Part shown: in pieces, positions 28,910 through 38,302 of the stretch | Layout of the letters: each line of letters starts with the position of its first letter | Position numbering within the stretch: the stretch's first letter is position 1 | Assembly: GCA_022819855.1 (NCBI GenBank) | Contig: JAJEGN010000021.1 | Span: forward strand, 1 to 64,000 | Direction: 5' to 3' | Length of the DNA stretch: 64,000 bases | From: Gammaproteobacteria bacterium | GTDB lineage: Bacteria > Pseudomonadota > Gammaproteobacteria > Steroidobacterales > Rariloculaceae | Translations under genes and position numbers: made by a program | Notes under the pieces: generated by a model | Told to the model about the DNA's origin: nothing | Databases searched by the model: none | What the model saw: the letters and a program-made list of their open reading frames with translations, nothing else

Positions 28910-30118
28910 CTACCCGGCCGACTTCTCCGAGGACGCTTCCCCGGCCTCTTCTTCCGCTGCCGGGGCGTCGCCGGCTTCGGCTTCGCCGCTCGATTCGGCA
29001 GCTTCCGCCGCCCCTGCAGCCTCGGCCGGCGCCGCGGCGTCTGCCGGCTCCGCGGCCTCCGGCGGCTCCGCAGTCTCCGACGTCTCCGCAGCTTCGGTCG
29101 GCGCCTCGGTTTCGGCCTCTTCCTCAGCCTCTACCGGTGCCGCTGCCTCTGCCGGCTCCGCAGCGTCTGCCGATTCCACCGCCTCGCTCGATGCGGGCGC
29201 CTCGTCAGGCGCGGCTGGCCCGGTCGATGCTTCAGCTTCCCCGGACGCTGCCGGCTCACTCGGCTCCGGCGCGGTGGCTGCAACCTTGGATCGGGCCCTC
29301 GTCCTGGTCGTCACCGTTGCCGGCGTCTTGCTCCTCGACTTCGGCCTCGGTCGCACCGACGACGTACCGGGTTCGGCGATCGGCCGGCCTTCCGCGTCCA
29401 GTTCGATGAAATCGCCTTCGCCGACAGGCACCTCCGGCAGCGACGCCTTGCCGTCGAGGACCGCGTCGGCGATGCCCTCCGTGTAGAGCCGGATCGCCCG
29501 CATGGCGTCGTCGTTGCCCGGAATCGTGTAATCGATACCGTCGGGCGAGCAGTTCGTGTCGACCACGGCAACGACGGCGATCCCAAGCTTCCTTGCTTCC
29601 CGGACGGCGATCTCCTCGTGCGCCACGTCAATGACGAACACCGCATCCGGCAACGATTCCATTTCCTTGATGCCGCCAAGGGCGCGCAGCAGCTTGTCGC
29701 GTTCGCGGGAGAGCTCGAGCATCTCCTTCTTCGTGAAGTCGCCGCCGCCGGCGTCGGTCAGTTCTTCAAGCTCCTGCAGCCGTTTGACGGACTGACGGAT
29801 CGTCTTGAAGTTCGTGAGCATGCCGCCGAGCCAGCGCTGACTCACGTGCGGCATTCCGCAGCGCACGGCCTCCTCGGCGACCGACTGCCTTGCCGCGCGT
29901 TTCGACCCGACAAACAGGATCTTGCCGCCGTCCGCAACGAGCCTGCGGACGAACTCCACTGCCTCCCGATACATCGGCAGCGTCTGCTCGAGGTTGATGA
30001 TATGGATCTTGTTGCGCTCGCCGAAGATGTATGGAGCCATCTTCGGGTTCCAGAAGCGGGTCTGGTGCCCGAAATGCACGCCCGCTTCCAGCATCCGGCG
30101 CATCGTGACGTCGGCCAT
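28910..30118 (-). CDS. rpsB: Ribosomal protein S2 with a long C-terminal extension
   Basis: Residues 1 to about 230 are an ordinary bacterial S2: [72 protein letters not shown] and [19 protein letters not shown]. Bacterial S2 normally ends near residue 240-250, but this frame continues to residue 402. Residues 256-278 are a basic patch ([17 protein letters not shown]). Residues 283-402 are almost only A, E, P, S, T and G with a strong negative charge. The frame is unbroken and ends 64 bp before tsf. An ATG with a GAGGAG ribosome-binding site supports the start. The tail is predicted to be disordered; its function is unknown to me. Confidence 0.95.
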   Translation of the reverse strand: MADVTMRRMLEAGVHFGHQTRFWNPKMAPYIFGERNKIHIINLEQTLPMYREAVEFVRRLVADGGKILFVGSKRAARQSVAEEAVRCGMPHVSQRWLGGMLTNFKTIRQSVKRLQELEELTDAGGGDFTKKEMLELSRERDKLLRALGGIKEMESLPDAVFVIDVAHEEIAVREARKLGIAVVAVVDTNCSPDGIDYTIPGNDDAMRAIRLYTEGIADAVLDGKASLPEVPVGEGDFIELDAEGRPIAEPGTSSVRPRPKSRSKTPATVTTRTRARSKVAATAPEPSEPAASGEAEASTGPAAPDEAPASSEAVESADAAEPAEAAAPVEAEEEAETEAPTEAAETSETAEPPEAAEPADAAAPAEAAGAAEAAESSGEAEAGDAPAAEEEAGEASSEKSAG

Positions 30119-30244
30119 GAAAGCTCCTCGTTCGGGTTATTCCTCCACGTGTCCCCGCCAGCAACCCTCGCGGCGAACCGCAAGGGCACCCGGCTCGCGG
30201 GCTCCGACACGTGTGTGTAGTCAAATTGCCTCGAAGGCGCGCGC
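30119..30244 (-). promoter_or_regulatory. Structured 5' leader of rpsB
   Basis: In the rpsB transcript, CACGTGTC (30213-30206) can pair with GACACGTG (30153-30146). Inside lies the stem CCCTTGCGG / CCGCGAGGG with a UUCG tetraloop (30186-30165; one G-U pair). The 3' side of the outer stem lies close to the translation start region. rpsB leaders in E. coli are known targets of S2 autoregulation; a similar role here is inferred from position and foldability. Confidence 0.55.
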
Positions 30245-30273
30245 TTTATACCATAGCGACCGGGCAGCAACAA
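30245..30273 (-). promoter_or_regulatory. Sigma-70-type promoter for rpsB-tsf
   Basis: On the minus strand TTGTTG (30273-30268) and TATAAA (30250-30245) are separated by exactly 17 bp. A G-rich spacer end and an AT-rich -10 stand out in this GC-rich region. It would give a leader of about 120 nt before the rpsB ATG. Confidence 0.6.
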
Positions 30274-30333
30274 CGCCGCCCTACGTATCTTTCCCCACTG
30301 ACCGCGTGGTCCGTCCGTACCGCGTGCACCGTC

Positions 30334-31104
30334 ATGGCCGCCACGATCAAGACCATCGAAGAACAGCAGAAGATGCGGGTGGCCGGACGGCTCGCCGCCA
30401 GCGTGCTCGACATGATCGGCGATCATGTGCTTCCCGGAATCTCTACCGGCGAACTCGACCGGATTTGCCACGATTTCATCGTCGGCCCATTGGGCGCGAT
30501 TCCGGCTCCGCTCAACTACAAGGGATTTCCGAAGTCGATCTGTACCTCGGTCAACCACGTCGTCTGTCACGGCGTCCCCGGCGATCGGGTGTTGCGAAAC
30601 GGCGATATCGTCAACATCGATATCACCGTGATCAAGGACGGGTTCCACGGCGACACGAGCCGCATGTTCCACATCGGCAAGACGTCCGTGATCGCAGAAC
30701 GCCTGTCGCGCGTGTGCTTCGAAGGCATGTGGGAAGGCATTCGCGCCATCCGCCCCGGGGCGCGGCTCGGCGACATCGGTCACGCCGTGCAGACCCATGT
30801 CGAGCGGAACCGCTTGTCGGTGGTGCGCGAGTACTGCGGCCACGGCATCGGCCGCGGGTTTCACGAAGACCCGCAGGTGCTGCACTACGGCAAACCCGGC
30901 ACCGGGTTCGAACTCGCTGAGGGCATGACCATTACCGTCGAACCGATGGTCAATGCGGGCAAGCGCGAAGTGAAACTGCTCGCCGACGGCTGGACTGTCG
31001 TGACCAAGGACCATTCGCTGTCGGCACAGTGGGAGCACACGGTGCTCGTCACCGACACGGGTTTCGAGGTGCTGACGCTCGGCGCCCACGATGGGGCGAG
31101 CTGA
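30334..31104 (+). CDS. map: Methionine aminopeptidase, type I
   Basis: Removes the initiator methionine from nascent proteins. The 256-residue protein has the type I MetAP metal-binding residues: Asp in VNIDITV, Asp in GDTSRMF, His in CGHGIGRGFHE, and Glu in EGMTITVEPMV and SAQWEHTVLV. The ATG at 30334 was chosen to match the usual N-terminus (IKTIEEQQKMRVAGRLAA). It is divergent from rpsB, a classical arrangement, and is followed by glnD. Confidence 0.97.
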   Translation: MAATIKTIEEQQKMRVAGRLAASVLDMIGDHVLPGISTGELDRICHDFIVGPLGAIPAPLNYKGFPKSICTSVNHVVCHGVPGDRVLRNGDIVNIDITVIKDGFHGDTSRMFHIGKTSVIAERLSRVCFEGMWEGIRAIRPGARLGDIGHAVQTHVERNRLSVVREYCGHGIGRGFHEDPQVLHYGKPGTGFELAEGMTITVEPMVNAGKREVKLLADGWTVVTKDHSLSAQWEHTVLVTDTGFEVLTLGAHDGAS

Positions 31105-31105
31105 A

Positions 31106-33796
31106 ATGGATGCGAGCCTGAGTCCGACGACTGCTCCGGAGACGCCGGTCCAGCGTATGGATCTGGCGGCGCTTGCGGCATCGCTCGAGCACGGGTCGAC
31201 GAGCGTCGCGGCCTTGCGAACGCTTCTCAAGGACGCGAACGATGAACTCAAGCGGCGTTTCCTCGACCGGGAGCCCGTTGAGGACCTCGTTGCGTCACGC
31301 TCGAACATCGTCGATCTCGTGATCCTCGCAAGCTGGCGGCAGTTTGCCGCCCCGATCGCCGAGACGACCGATCTCGTCGCCGTGGGCGGCTACGGCCGCG
31401 GCGAACTGCACCCGCACTCCGACATCGACCTGCTGCTCCTGCTCGAGAATCCCCGCCAGACCGGCGCCGACGCCGCGATCAGCCGGTTCCTGACGTTTCT
31501 CTGGGATATCGGGCTCGATGTCGGTCACAGCGTCCGCTCGCTCGACGACTGCGCCGAGCAGGCCCGCGACGACGTGACGGTGGCGACCACCTTGATGGAA
31601 ACGCGGCTGCTTGCCGGGCCCGGCAAGCTCTTCGAAGCGCTGCCGGCTCGTATCGGCGCCGGGCACATGTGGGACGCGGCGGAGTTCTACGGCGCGAAGG
31701 TCGAGGAGCAGGTGGAGCGGCATCACCGCTTTCACGATACCGCCTACAACCTCGAACCCAACGTCAAGAGCAGTCCGGGCGGACTCAGGGATATTCAGAC
31801 GATCTGCTGGATCGCCCTGCGGCACTTCGGCACCGGTGATCTCGACGAACTGCGCGAGCGCGGCTTTCTGACCGCCGGGCAGTTTCGAATCCTCGTCACG
31901 GGACGGGCCTTCCTGTGGCGCATCCGTTTCGGCCTTCACCTGCTGACCGGCCGGCGCGAGGACCGGCTGCTGTTCGATCACCAGGTCAAGCTCGCCGCCA
32001 TGCTTGGCTACGAGGACGCGACTTTCACGCTGGCCGTGGAACAGCTTATGCAGCGTTACTACCGTACGGTCAGGGAAGTGAGCCGCCTGAACGAGATGCT
32101 GCTGCAGCTCTTCGAGGAAGCGCTGCTGCTCGACGAGGACGAGGCCCCCGTACCTCTCGGGTCGGCGTTCCAGGTGCGCCACGGCTACATCGAGACCGTC
32201 GATGACGGCGTATTCATGCGCGAACCGTCGGCGCTGCTTGAGATCTTCCTGTTGATCGCGCAGAACCTGGATCTCAAGGGCATCAGCGCCCGCACCATCG
32301 CGCAGATCAAGCAGCATCTTTGGCTGATCGACGAGGAGTTTCGCCAGAACCCGCGGCATCACCGCCTGTTTCTGGACCTCATCCGGGCGCCGAGCGGCGT
32401 GACCCGGACGTTGAAGCGCATGAACACCTACGGCGTGCTTGGACTGTACATCCCCGCATTCGGACGCATCGTCGGACGAATGCAATACGACCTCTTTCAT
32501 ACCTACACGGTCGATGAACACACTCTGATCGTCGTCGAGAACCTGCGGAGGCTTTCGCTGCCGAGATTCGACCACGAATGTCCGCATGGCAGCGCCGTCA
32601 TGCAGAATCTCGAAAAACCCGAGATCGCGTATCTGGCGGGGCTCTTCCATGACATCGCCAAGGGCCGGGGCGGGGACCATTCCGAACTCGGTGCGGTCGA
32701 CGCCGAGGCCTTCTGTCTCGAGCACGGCATGAGCCGGTACGACGCGCGCGTCGTCGCATGGCTCGTCAGGCACCACCTGCTGCTGTCGATGACGGCGCAG
32801 AGGAAGGACATCAACGATCCCGTGGTCATCAACGAGTTCGCCGCGGCCGTCAGCGACGAGACGCATCTCGACTACCTCTATGTGCTCACGCTCGCCGACG
32901 TGCGCGGCACAAATCCGAAAATCTGGAACTCGTGGAAGGACACGCTGTTCCTCGAGCTCTACCGGAACACCAAGCGCGCGTTGCGGCGGGGGCTCTCCAA
33001 TCCCATCGACAAGGACGAACTGATTCTGGAGACGCAGGCCGGTGCACGCGATCTGCTCGTCGAGCGGGGCATCGAACAGGGCCGCTGGCGCGGCCTCTGG
33101 TCGACGTTCACGGACGAGTACTTCCTGCGCCACCGCCCCGAGGAAGTCGCCTGGCACACCGAGGTGCTCTTGAACGCGAAGTCGCCGGAATCCCTGGTCG
33201 TCGACCTCAACGATTCAATCGCCGAAGGCCTGACGGTCATCATGGTCTACGCGACGAGGCAACTGCGCTTTTTCGGCCGCACCACCGCGGCGCTCGACGA
33301 ACTCGCACTCAATGTCGTCGACGCGCGCATCGTGCCCACGACCGACGAACGCAGCCTCGACACCTACTGCGTGCTCGAGAGCGACGGCAGCCCGATTACC
33401 GAGCGCCGCCGGCTCGCCGAAATCAGGCAGCGCCTGATCCGCGCGCTGTCGCACGACGATCCGCAATCGGTCCGGGTCACGCGCCGGGCGCCGCGCCAGG
33501 TCCGTATGTTCCTGACCGAAGTGCAGGTCTCGATTTTCAGCGAACCGAACAATCAACGCACCGTGGTCGAACTCGTCGCAAGCGATCGTCCGGGGCTCCT
33601 GTACCGGGTGGGCAAGGTCTTCGCGCATGAGCGCGTGGCCTTGCAGAACGCGAAGATCGCGACCATCGGCGAACGCGCTGAGGACGTCTTTTTCGTCACG
33701 ACCGAGAACAACGAACCCCTCGACGAGCCGCACTGCGCAAGACTGGAGGGCGCGCTTCGCTCGGCGCTGTCCAAAGAGGACCGCAGGGAGGCCTGA
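31106..33796 (+). CDS. glnD: [Protein-PII] uridylyltransferase / uridylyl-removing enzyme
   Basis: Senses glutamine and modifies PII proteins to control nitrogen assimilation. The 896-residue protein has the nucleotidyltransferase motif [19 protein letters not shown] (about 94-112), a GlnD-type PII-UTase domain ([18 protein letters not shown]), an HD domain ([18 protein letters not shown] near residue 510), and two C-terminal ACT domains (the second beginning [19 protein letters not shown]). The ATG at 31106, one base after the map stop and preceded by GGGGCGAG, is preferred; an ATG at 31091 inside map is also in frame. Confidence 0.96.
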   Translation: MDASLSPTTAPETPVQRMDLAALAASLEHGSTSVAALRTLLKDANDELKRRFLDREPVEDLVASRSNIVDLVILASWRQFAAPIAETTDLVAVGGYGRGELHPHSDIDLLLLLENPRQTGADAAISRFLTFLWDIGLDVGHSVRSLDDCAEQARDDVTVATTLMETRLLAGPGKLFEALPARIGAGHMWDAAEFYGAKVEEQVERHHRFHDTAYNLEPNVKSSPGGLRDIQTICWIALRHFGTGDLDELRERGFLTAGQFRILVTGRAFLWRIRFGLHLLTGRREDRLLFDHQVKLAAMLGYEDATFTLAVEQLMQRYYRTVREVSRLNEMLLQLFEEALLLDEDEAPVPLGSAFQVRHGYIETVDDGVFMREPSALLEIFLLIAQNLDLKGISARTIAQIKQHLWLIDEEFRQNPRHHRLFLDLIRAPSGVTRTLKRMNTYGVLGLYIPAFGRIVGRMQYDLFHTYTVDEHTLIVVENLRRLSLPRFDHECPHGSAVMQNLEKPEIAYLAGLFHDIAKGRGGDHSELGAVDAEAFCLEHGMSRYDARVVAWLVRHHLLLSMTAQRKDINDPVVINEFAAAVSDETHLDYLYVLTLADVRGTNPKIWNSWKDTLFLELYRNTKRALRRGLSNPIDKDELILETQAGARDLLVERGIEQGRWRGLWSTFTDEYFLRHRPEEVAWHTEVLLNAKSPESLVVDLNDSIAEGLTVIMVYATRQLRFFGRTTAALDELALNVVDARIVPTTDERSLDTYCVLESDGSPITERRRLAEIRQRLIRALSHDDPQSVRVTRRAPRQVRMFLTEVQVSIFSEPNNQRTVVELVASDRPGLLYRVGKVFAHERVALQNAKIATIGERAEDVFFVTTENNEPLDEPHCARLEGALRSALSKEDRREA

Positions 33797-34614
33797 TGGC
33801 AGAGCTTGGCGACGTGATTGAAGCCGCCTGGGAGCGGCGCGGCGGACTGGTCCCCGGCAAGGTGGACGGGGAACTCGGCGATGCGATCGAAACCTGCATC
33901 GCCGGGCTCGACAGCGGCCGCTTCCGCGTCGCGGAGCCCGTGAACGGCGACTGGGTCGTCAACGAGTGGCTCAAGAAAGCGGTGCTTCTGTCGTTCCGGG
34001 TCAGGGACAACAAGGCTGTCGACGCCGGTTACACGAAGTTCTTCGACAAGGTGCCGCTCAAGTACTCGGAGTGGTCGGACGACGACTTCGAACGCGCGGG
34101 CACGCGCGTGGTCCCCGACGCGATCGTCAGGCGCGGCGCCTATGTAGCGGGCGATGTCGTGCTCATGCCGTCCTTCGTCAACATCGGCGCATACGTCGAC
34201 TCGGGAACCATGGTCGATACCTGGGCGACGGTCGGCAGTTGCGCGCAGATCGGCAGAAACGTTCACCTGTCGGGCGGCGCGGGCATCGGCGGCGTGCTCG
34301 AGCCGCTGCAGGCCGCACCGACGATCGTCGAAGACGACTGCTTCATCGGGGCGCGCTCGGAAATCGTCGAGGGCGTGATCGTCGAACGCGGCAGCGTGAT
34401 CTCGATGGGCGTGTACATCGGTCAGAGCACACGCATCTACGATCGGGAGAGCGGCGAGATTCTCTACGGCCGGGTACCGGCCGGATCCGTCGTCGTCCCG
34501 GGCAGCCTGCCGGCCGCCAACGGCAACTACAGCCTATACTGCGCCGTCATCGTCAAGCGCGTCGACGACCGAACGCGCGCACGGACGAGCATCAACGAAC
34601 TGCTGAGGTTGTAG
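33796..34614 (+). CDS. dapD: Tetrahydrodipicolinate N-succinyltransferase
   Basis: Succinylates tetrahydrodipicolinate in the lysine/diaminopimelate pathway. The 272-residue protein has the N-terminal helical part and the left-handed beta-helix hexapeptide repeats ([20 protein letters not shown] onward), with [20 protein letters not shown] and [20 protein letters not shown]. It starts on the glnD stop (TGATG). dapE at 35850 supplies a later step of the same succinylase branch. Confidence 0.97.
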   Translation: MAELGDVIEAAWERRGGLVPGKVDGELGDAIETCIAGLDSGRFRVAEPVNGDWVVNEWLKKAVLLSFRVRDNKAVDAGYTKFFDKVPLKYSEWSDDDFERAGTRVVPDAIVRRGAYVAGDVVLMPSFVNIGAYVDSGTMVDTWATVGSCAQIGRNVHLSGGAGIGGVLEPLQAAPTIVEDDCFIGARSEIVEGVIVERGSVISMGVYIGQSTRIYDRESGEILYGRVPAGSVVVPGSLPAANGNYSLYCAVIVKRVDDRTRARTSINELLRL

Positions 34615-34677
34615 CGTCAGCAGACACTGTACGACGGCCGGCGTGCGGGCGGCAGCGCGGGAATCGCGCCGCAGGAC

Positions 34678-35574
34678 TCAGCCGAACCGGCCCGTGATGT
34701 AGTCTTCCGTGAGCCTGTGCCGCGGGTTCGTGAAGATCGCCTCGGTGTTCCCGACCTCGACGAGCCTGCCGAGGTGGAAGTACGCGACTCGCTGTGACAC
34801 GCGCGCGGCCTGCTGCATCGAGTGGGTCACGATCACGATCGCGTAGTTTTGCCTGAGCTCGTCGATGAGATCCTCGATCCGGGCCGTCGCGATCGGGTCA
34901 AGTGCCGAGCAGGGCTCGTCCATGAGGATCACTTCCGGACTCACGGCGATCGTGCGCGCGATGCACAGGCGCTGCTGCTGCCCGCCGGACAGCCCCGTTC
35001 CGGGCTCGTCGAGCCGATCCTTGACTTCCGACCAGAGCCCCGCGCGTTCGAGGCTGCGTCGCACGATCTGGTCGAGTTCCGTGCGGTTTCTTGCGATGCC
35101 GTGGATCCGCGGGCCGTAGGCCACATTGTCATAAACCGACTTCGGAAAGGGGTTCGGCTTCTGGAAGACCATTCCCACTCGCGCGCGCAGCATCACGACA
35201 TCCATCCGGCGCGAGTAGATATCCTCGCCTTCCAGGGTGATCTCGCCCGTCACGCGCGCGGACTCGATCGTGTCGTTCATGCGGTTCAGACACCGCAGAT
35301 ACGTCGTCTTGCCGCAACCGGAGGGGCCGATCAAGGCGATGACCTCGTTTTGTCCGATGTCGAGGTCGACATTCCGGATCGCGTGATTGTCGCCGTAAAA
35401 GACGTCCACGCGCCGGGTGCGAATGACGGGGTCGGCAACGGTATAGTCGCCGACCGTCTCGTGGGCATCCGCGGTCAGCTCCGGGACCGGCACGGGCTGC
35501 GCCGGCGGGTCGGCGGCCGGCTCCGGAATGGCGTGGCTCAAGTGTTCGCTCATTGGCTGCGGAACTGCGGTCAC
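34678..35574 (-). CDS. pstB: Phosphate ABC transporter ATP-binding protein PstB (orphan copy)
   Basis: ATPase of the high-affinity phosphate importer. It has Walker [10 protein letters not shown] (residues 83-91), the PstB-typical CLNRMNDTI, signature [16 protein letters not shown], and Walker [17 protein letters not shown]. The GTG at 35574 is preferred since GGAG lies 6 bp upstream; the alternatives are TTG 35586 and ATG 35553. The product is then 298 residues, about 40 longer than usual, because of a Pro/Ala-rich N-terminus. pstS, pstC and pstA are not next to it. It faces dapE and converges with dapD, while phoU and phoRB are 2-5 kb away. Confidence 0.94.
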   Translation of the reverse strand: MTAVPQPMSEHLSHAIPEPAADPPAQPVPVPELTADAHETVGDYTVADPVIRTRRVDVFYGDNHAIRNVDLDIGQNEVIALIGPSGCGKTTYLRCLNRMNDTIESARVTGEITLEGEDIYSRRMDVVMLRARVGMVFQKPNPFPKSVYDNVAYGPRIHGIARNRTELDQIVRRSLERAGLWSEVKDRLDEPGTGLSGGQQQRLCIARTIAVSPEVILMDEPCSALDPIATARIEDLIDELRQNYAIVIVTHSMQQAARVSQRVAYFHLGRLVEVGNTEAIFTNPRHRLTEDYITGRFG

Positions 35575-35802
35575 AGTGTACTCCAAACAAGCGCCCGCGT
35601 TGCGGTGTGCGCCGCGGGAACGCGCCGGACACGCTCCGCCGCCGATCGTTCACCCGCAAACCGCACGACATCGACTTCGTAGCGGTCGCCAGCGCGTTAA
35701 CATAGCGACGGGAGCATAGCAGCCGCATGTTACGGACCGATTACGGCAACCTGGTGCGGCGGGTACTCCCCGATGCGAAGATCACAGATTTTTGGTCGAG
35801 AA

Positions 35803-35816
35803 TTCAACATGTTGAA
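35803..35816. promoter_or_regulatory. Perfect 14-bp palindrome upstream of dapE
   Basis: TTCAACATGTTGAA is a perfect palindrome 33 bp before the dapE start, in the pstB-dapE divergent region and in a locally AT-richer stretch. It looks like a dimeric regulator site; the regulator is unknown. Confidence 0.35.
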
Positions 35817-35849
35817 CAGATGCCTCGGCGCCTCGCCGACGCGGCCGCC

Positions 35850-36977
35850 ATGGAACTGCTCGAACTGACGGGCGAACTGATTCGGCGGCGTTCGGTCACA
35901 CCCGACGACGCGGGTTGCCAGGAGCTGATCGCGGCGCTACTCGCCGAGTCGCGCTTTTCGACCGAAGCATTGCGCTTCGGCGATGTCCGCAACCTCTGGG
36001 CGCGACGCGGCGACGCTGCACCCGTGGTCGTGTTCGCGGGCCATACGGATGTCGTACCGTCGGGACCGCCCGGGGAATGGCTGAGCGACCCGTTCACCGC
36101 TACGGTGGCCGACGGCAGGCTCGTCGCCCGCGGCGCGGCCGACATGAAGGCGAGCGTGGCGGCCATGACCAAGGCCTGTCAGCGCTTTGCGGCCACCCAC
36201 CCGGAGCATCCGGGGTCGATCGCGGTGCTTCTGACGAGCGACGAGGAAGGGCCGGCCGTGGACGGCACCGCCCGGGTCATGGAGCTGCTTGACCGCCGTG
36301 GCGAGCTCTTCGACTACTGCGTCGTCGGCGAGCCGTCGAGCAGCGAGCGTCTCGGCGACACGGTCCGCATCGGACGCCGCGGCAGCCTGTCAGGACTGAT
36401 GACGATCAAGGGCGAACTCAGCCACGTGGCCTATCCCCTGCGGTCGGAAAACCCGATACATGCACTGGCCCGGTTCGTGAAGGCGATGACGGCGGAACCC
36501 GTCGACGCCGGCAATGCGCATTTTCCACCCACGACTTTTCAGGTGGTCAACGTGTCGTGCGACGCCGGCGCGCCGAACGTCGTCGGGGCGGACCTCAACT
36601 GCCGGTTCAATCTTCGCTACAACACCGAGTGGACCCGCGACACGCTGGCCAGGCACATCGAGAGCATGCTCGACGCGCTCGGCGTGAACTACGAACTGCA
36701 ATGGCGTGTTGCCGGCGAGCCGTTCCTGACAGCCGCCGGTCGCCTGACGGACGCGGTCGTTCGCGCAGTCAGGGAAGAGACCGGTGTCGACGCCGAACTG
36801 TCCACGGGCGGCGGCACATCGGACGGGCGCTACATCGCGCCCTACGGGATCGAGGTCGTCGAAATCGGCCCGGTGAACGCGACGATCCACAAGGTCAACG
36901 AGGAAGTCCTCGTCGCCGACATCGCGGCACTCGAGAGAATCTACTTCAGGATTGCCGAGCTGCTGCTGCTTGAATAG
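35850..36977 (+). CDS. dapE: Succinyl-diaminopimelate desuccinylase
   Basis: Zinc hydrolase that releases LL-diaminopimelate from its N-succinyl form, for lysine and peptidoglycan. With the ATG at 35850 the product is 375 residues, the same length as E. coli DapE. The start region (LLELTGELIRRRSVTPDDAG) also aligns with that protein. Metal and catalytic motifs: FAGHTDVVPSGPPGEW, ARGAADMKASVAAM, LLTSDEEGPA, and GGGTSDGRYIAPYG. Longer in-frame starts at 35727 and 35820 exist but lack family similarity. It converges with dsbB across a hairpin terminator. Confidence 0.96.
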   Translation: MELLELTGELIRRRSVTPDDAGCQELIAALLAESRFSTEALRFGDVRNLWARRGDAAPVVVFAGHTDVVPSGPPGEWLSDPFTATVADGRLVARGAADMKASVAAMTKACQRFAATHPEHPGSIAVLLTSDEEGPAVDGTARVMELLDRRGELFDYCVVGEPSSSERLGDTVRIGRRGSLSGLMTIKGELSHVAYPLRSENPIHALARFVKAMTAEPVDAGNAHFPPTTFQVVNVSCDAGAPNVVGADLNCRFNLRYNTEWTRDTLARHIESMLDALGVNYELQWRVAGEPFLTAAGRLTDAVVRAVREETGVDAELSTGGGTSDGRYIAPYGIEVVEIGPVNATIHKVNEEVLVADIAALERIYFRIAELLLLE

Positions 36978-37026
36978 AAGCCCGTGACGAGAGCCGCGCT
37001 GCATTCAGGCGCGGCGCAGGGCTTCT
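36976..37026. terminator. Bidirectional hairpin between dapE and dsbB
   Basis: AGAAGCCC (36976-36983) pairs with GGGCTTCT (37019-37026), enclosing a second stem CCGCGC/GCGCGG (36994-36999 and 37009-37014). It lies exactly between two convergent genes, starting within the dapE stop. There is no T-tract, so it may work as a structural barrier rather than a classical intrinsic terminator. Confidence 0.55.
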
Positions 37027-37028
37027 GA

Positions 37029-37532
37029 CTACCGCCGCACCCGTCCCCAGTTCGCAGCGACGCTGAGCGCACCGAGCGCCAGGAACCATATGAACACCCA
37101 GGCCGGCATGCTGAGTCCCAGAAACGACCAGTTGATCTCGGCGCACTCGCCGGAGCCCGTAAACACCATGCGCACGGCTTCGACCAGCGGAAACACGTCC
37201 AGAATGTAGTCGAGTCCGGGCCCGCAGGCCGGCACGGCGTCCGGCGGCAGGTTCTGCAGCCAGACGTGGCGTGCCGCGATCGCCGCACCCACGGCCGCAA
37301 CGGCAAATCCGAGCACTCCGTAGGCACGAGCGGACTTGCCCGCCGGTCCGTGCAGCGCCGCGCCGAGCATCACGATCCCGACCCCGATCATGGCGACTCG
37401 CTGGAAGATGCACAGCGGGCACGCCTCCAGACCGACCACATACTGCGTGTAGAGCGCATAGGCCATCAGGCCGACCACGATGCCGACACCGGCAAGATTC
37501 AACAGGCGGCGCTGCCGGCGCGTTTCGATCAT
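37029..37532 (-). CDS. dsbB: Disulfide bond formation protein B
   Basis: Inner membrane quinone reductase that reoxidises DsbA. The 167-residue protein has four hydrophobic segments, the first cysteine pair CPLC (residues 38-41) and the second periplasmic pair at Cys103 and Cys130 (PACGPGLDYILD, GSGECAEINWSFLGLSMP). The ATG overlaps the phoU stop (ATGA), an unusual partner. Confidence 0.94.
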   Translation of the reverse strand: MIETRRQRRLLNLAGVGIVVGLMAYALYTQYVVGLEACPLCIFQRVAMIGVGIVMLGAALHGPAGKSARAYGVLGFAVAAVGAAIAARHVWLQNLPPDAVPACGPGLDYILDVFPLVEAVRMVFTGSGECAEINWSFLGLSMPAWVFIWFLALGALSVAANWGRVRR

Positions 37533-38269
37533 GACGCTGCCTCCGCAGCTTCTCCCGCACGCGCGACTTCGGCTTCGATCGCCTCGACGCTCGTGTAGCG
37601 AATGTCCTTGCCGTGCACCATGTAGATCACGTATTCGCAGATATTCTTGCAGTGGTCGCCGATCCGTTCGAGCGAGCGGGCGAGCCACATCGAGTCCATG
37701 CCGCGCGAGATCGTGCGAGGATCCTCCATCATGAAGGTGATCGCCTGCCGACAGATCGATTCATAGTCCTCATCCACGACTTCATCCTCCTTGACAACCG
37801 CGAGCGCACCGTTCGCATCGAGCCTCGCGAACGCATCGAGCGTGCCCTGGATCATCTGCTTGACGTGCCGGGCCAGGTTCCTCAACTCACGGTAATTCGT
37901 CGTCGGGCGCTCGACTCCGGCCAGCCGCGCGGCGAGCCTGCCGATCTTTTCGGCTTCGTCGCCGATGCGCTCCAGATCCGTGATCGCCTTGATGATCGCG
38001 ACGATGAGCCGGAGATCGCCGGCCGCCGGTGCGCGGGTCGCGAGAATCCGGCTGCAGTCCTCGTCGATGCTGACCTCCATGCGGTTGATCTTGACATCGT
38101 CGTGCGCGACCTGCAGACCGAGTGCGCTGTCTCTTTGCGTGAGCGCCTCGATCGCGCGGTCGAGCTGTTCTTCGACGAGCCCCCCCATCGTCAGAACGGA
38201 GTTGTGGAGGCTTTCGATATCGGCGTTGAAGCTGCGCGAAATATGTTGTCGAAGATCTTCAACTTCCAC
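37529..38269 (-). CDS. phoU: Phosphate regulatory protein PhoU
   Basis: Cytoplasmic helical-bundle protein that links Pst transport to PhoR and represses the Pho regulon when phosphate is plentiful. The 246 residues contain two PhoU three-helix repeats with the metal-binding E/DxxxD type motifs (DLERIGDEAEKIGRLA and RSLERIGDHCKNICEYV). The start is GTG at 38269, preceded by AGGGAG at 7 bp spacing. It lies downstream of phoR and overlaps dsbB by 4 bp, and is detached from pstB. Confidence 0.96.
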   Translation of the reverse strand: MEVEDLRQHISRSFNADIESLHNSVLTMGGLVEEQLDRAIEALTQRDSALGLQVAHDDVKINRMEVSIDEDCSRILATRAPAAGDLRLIVAIIKAITDLERIGDEAEKIGRLAARLAGVERPTTNYRELRNLARHVKQMIQGTLDAFARLDANGALAVVKEDEVVDEDYESICRQAITFMMEDPRTISRGMDSMWLARSLERIGDHCKNICEYVIYMVHGKDIRYTSVEAIEAEVARAGEAAEAAS

Positions 38270-38302
38270 CGACTGGCTCCCTGGCAGCGATCTTCCGGAC
38301 CA

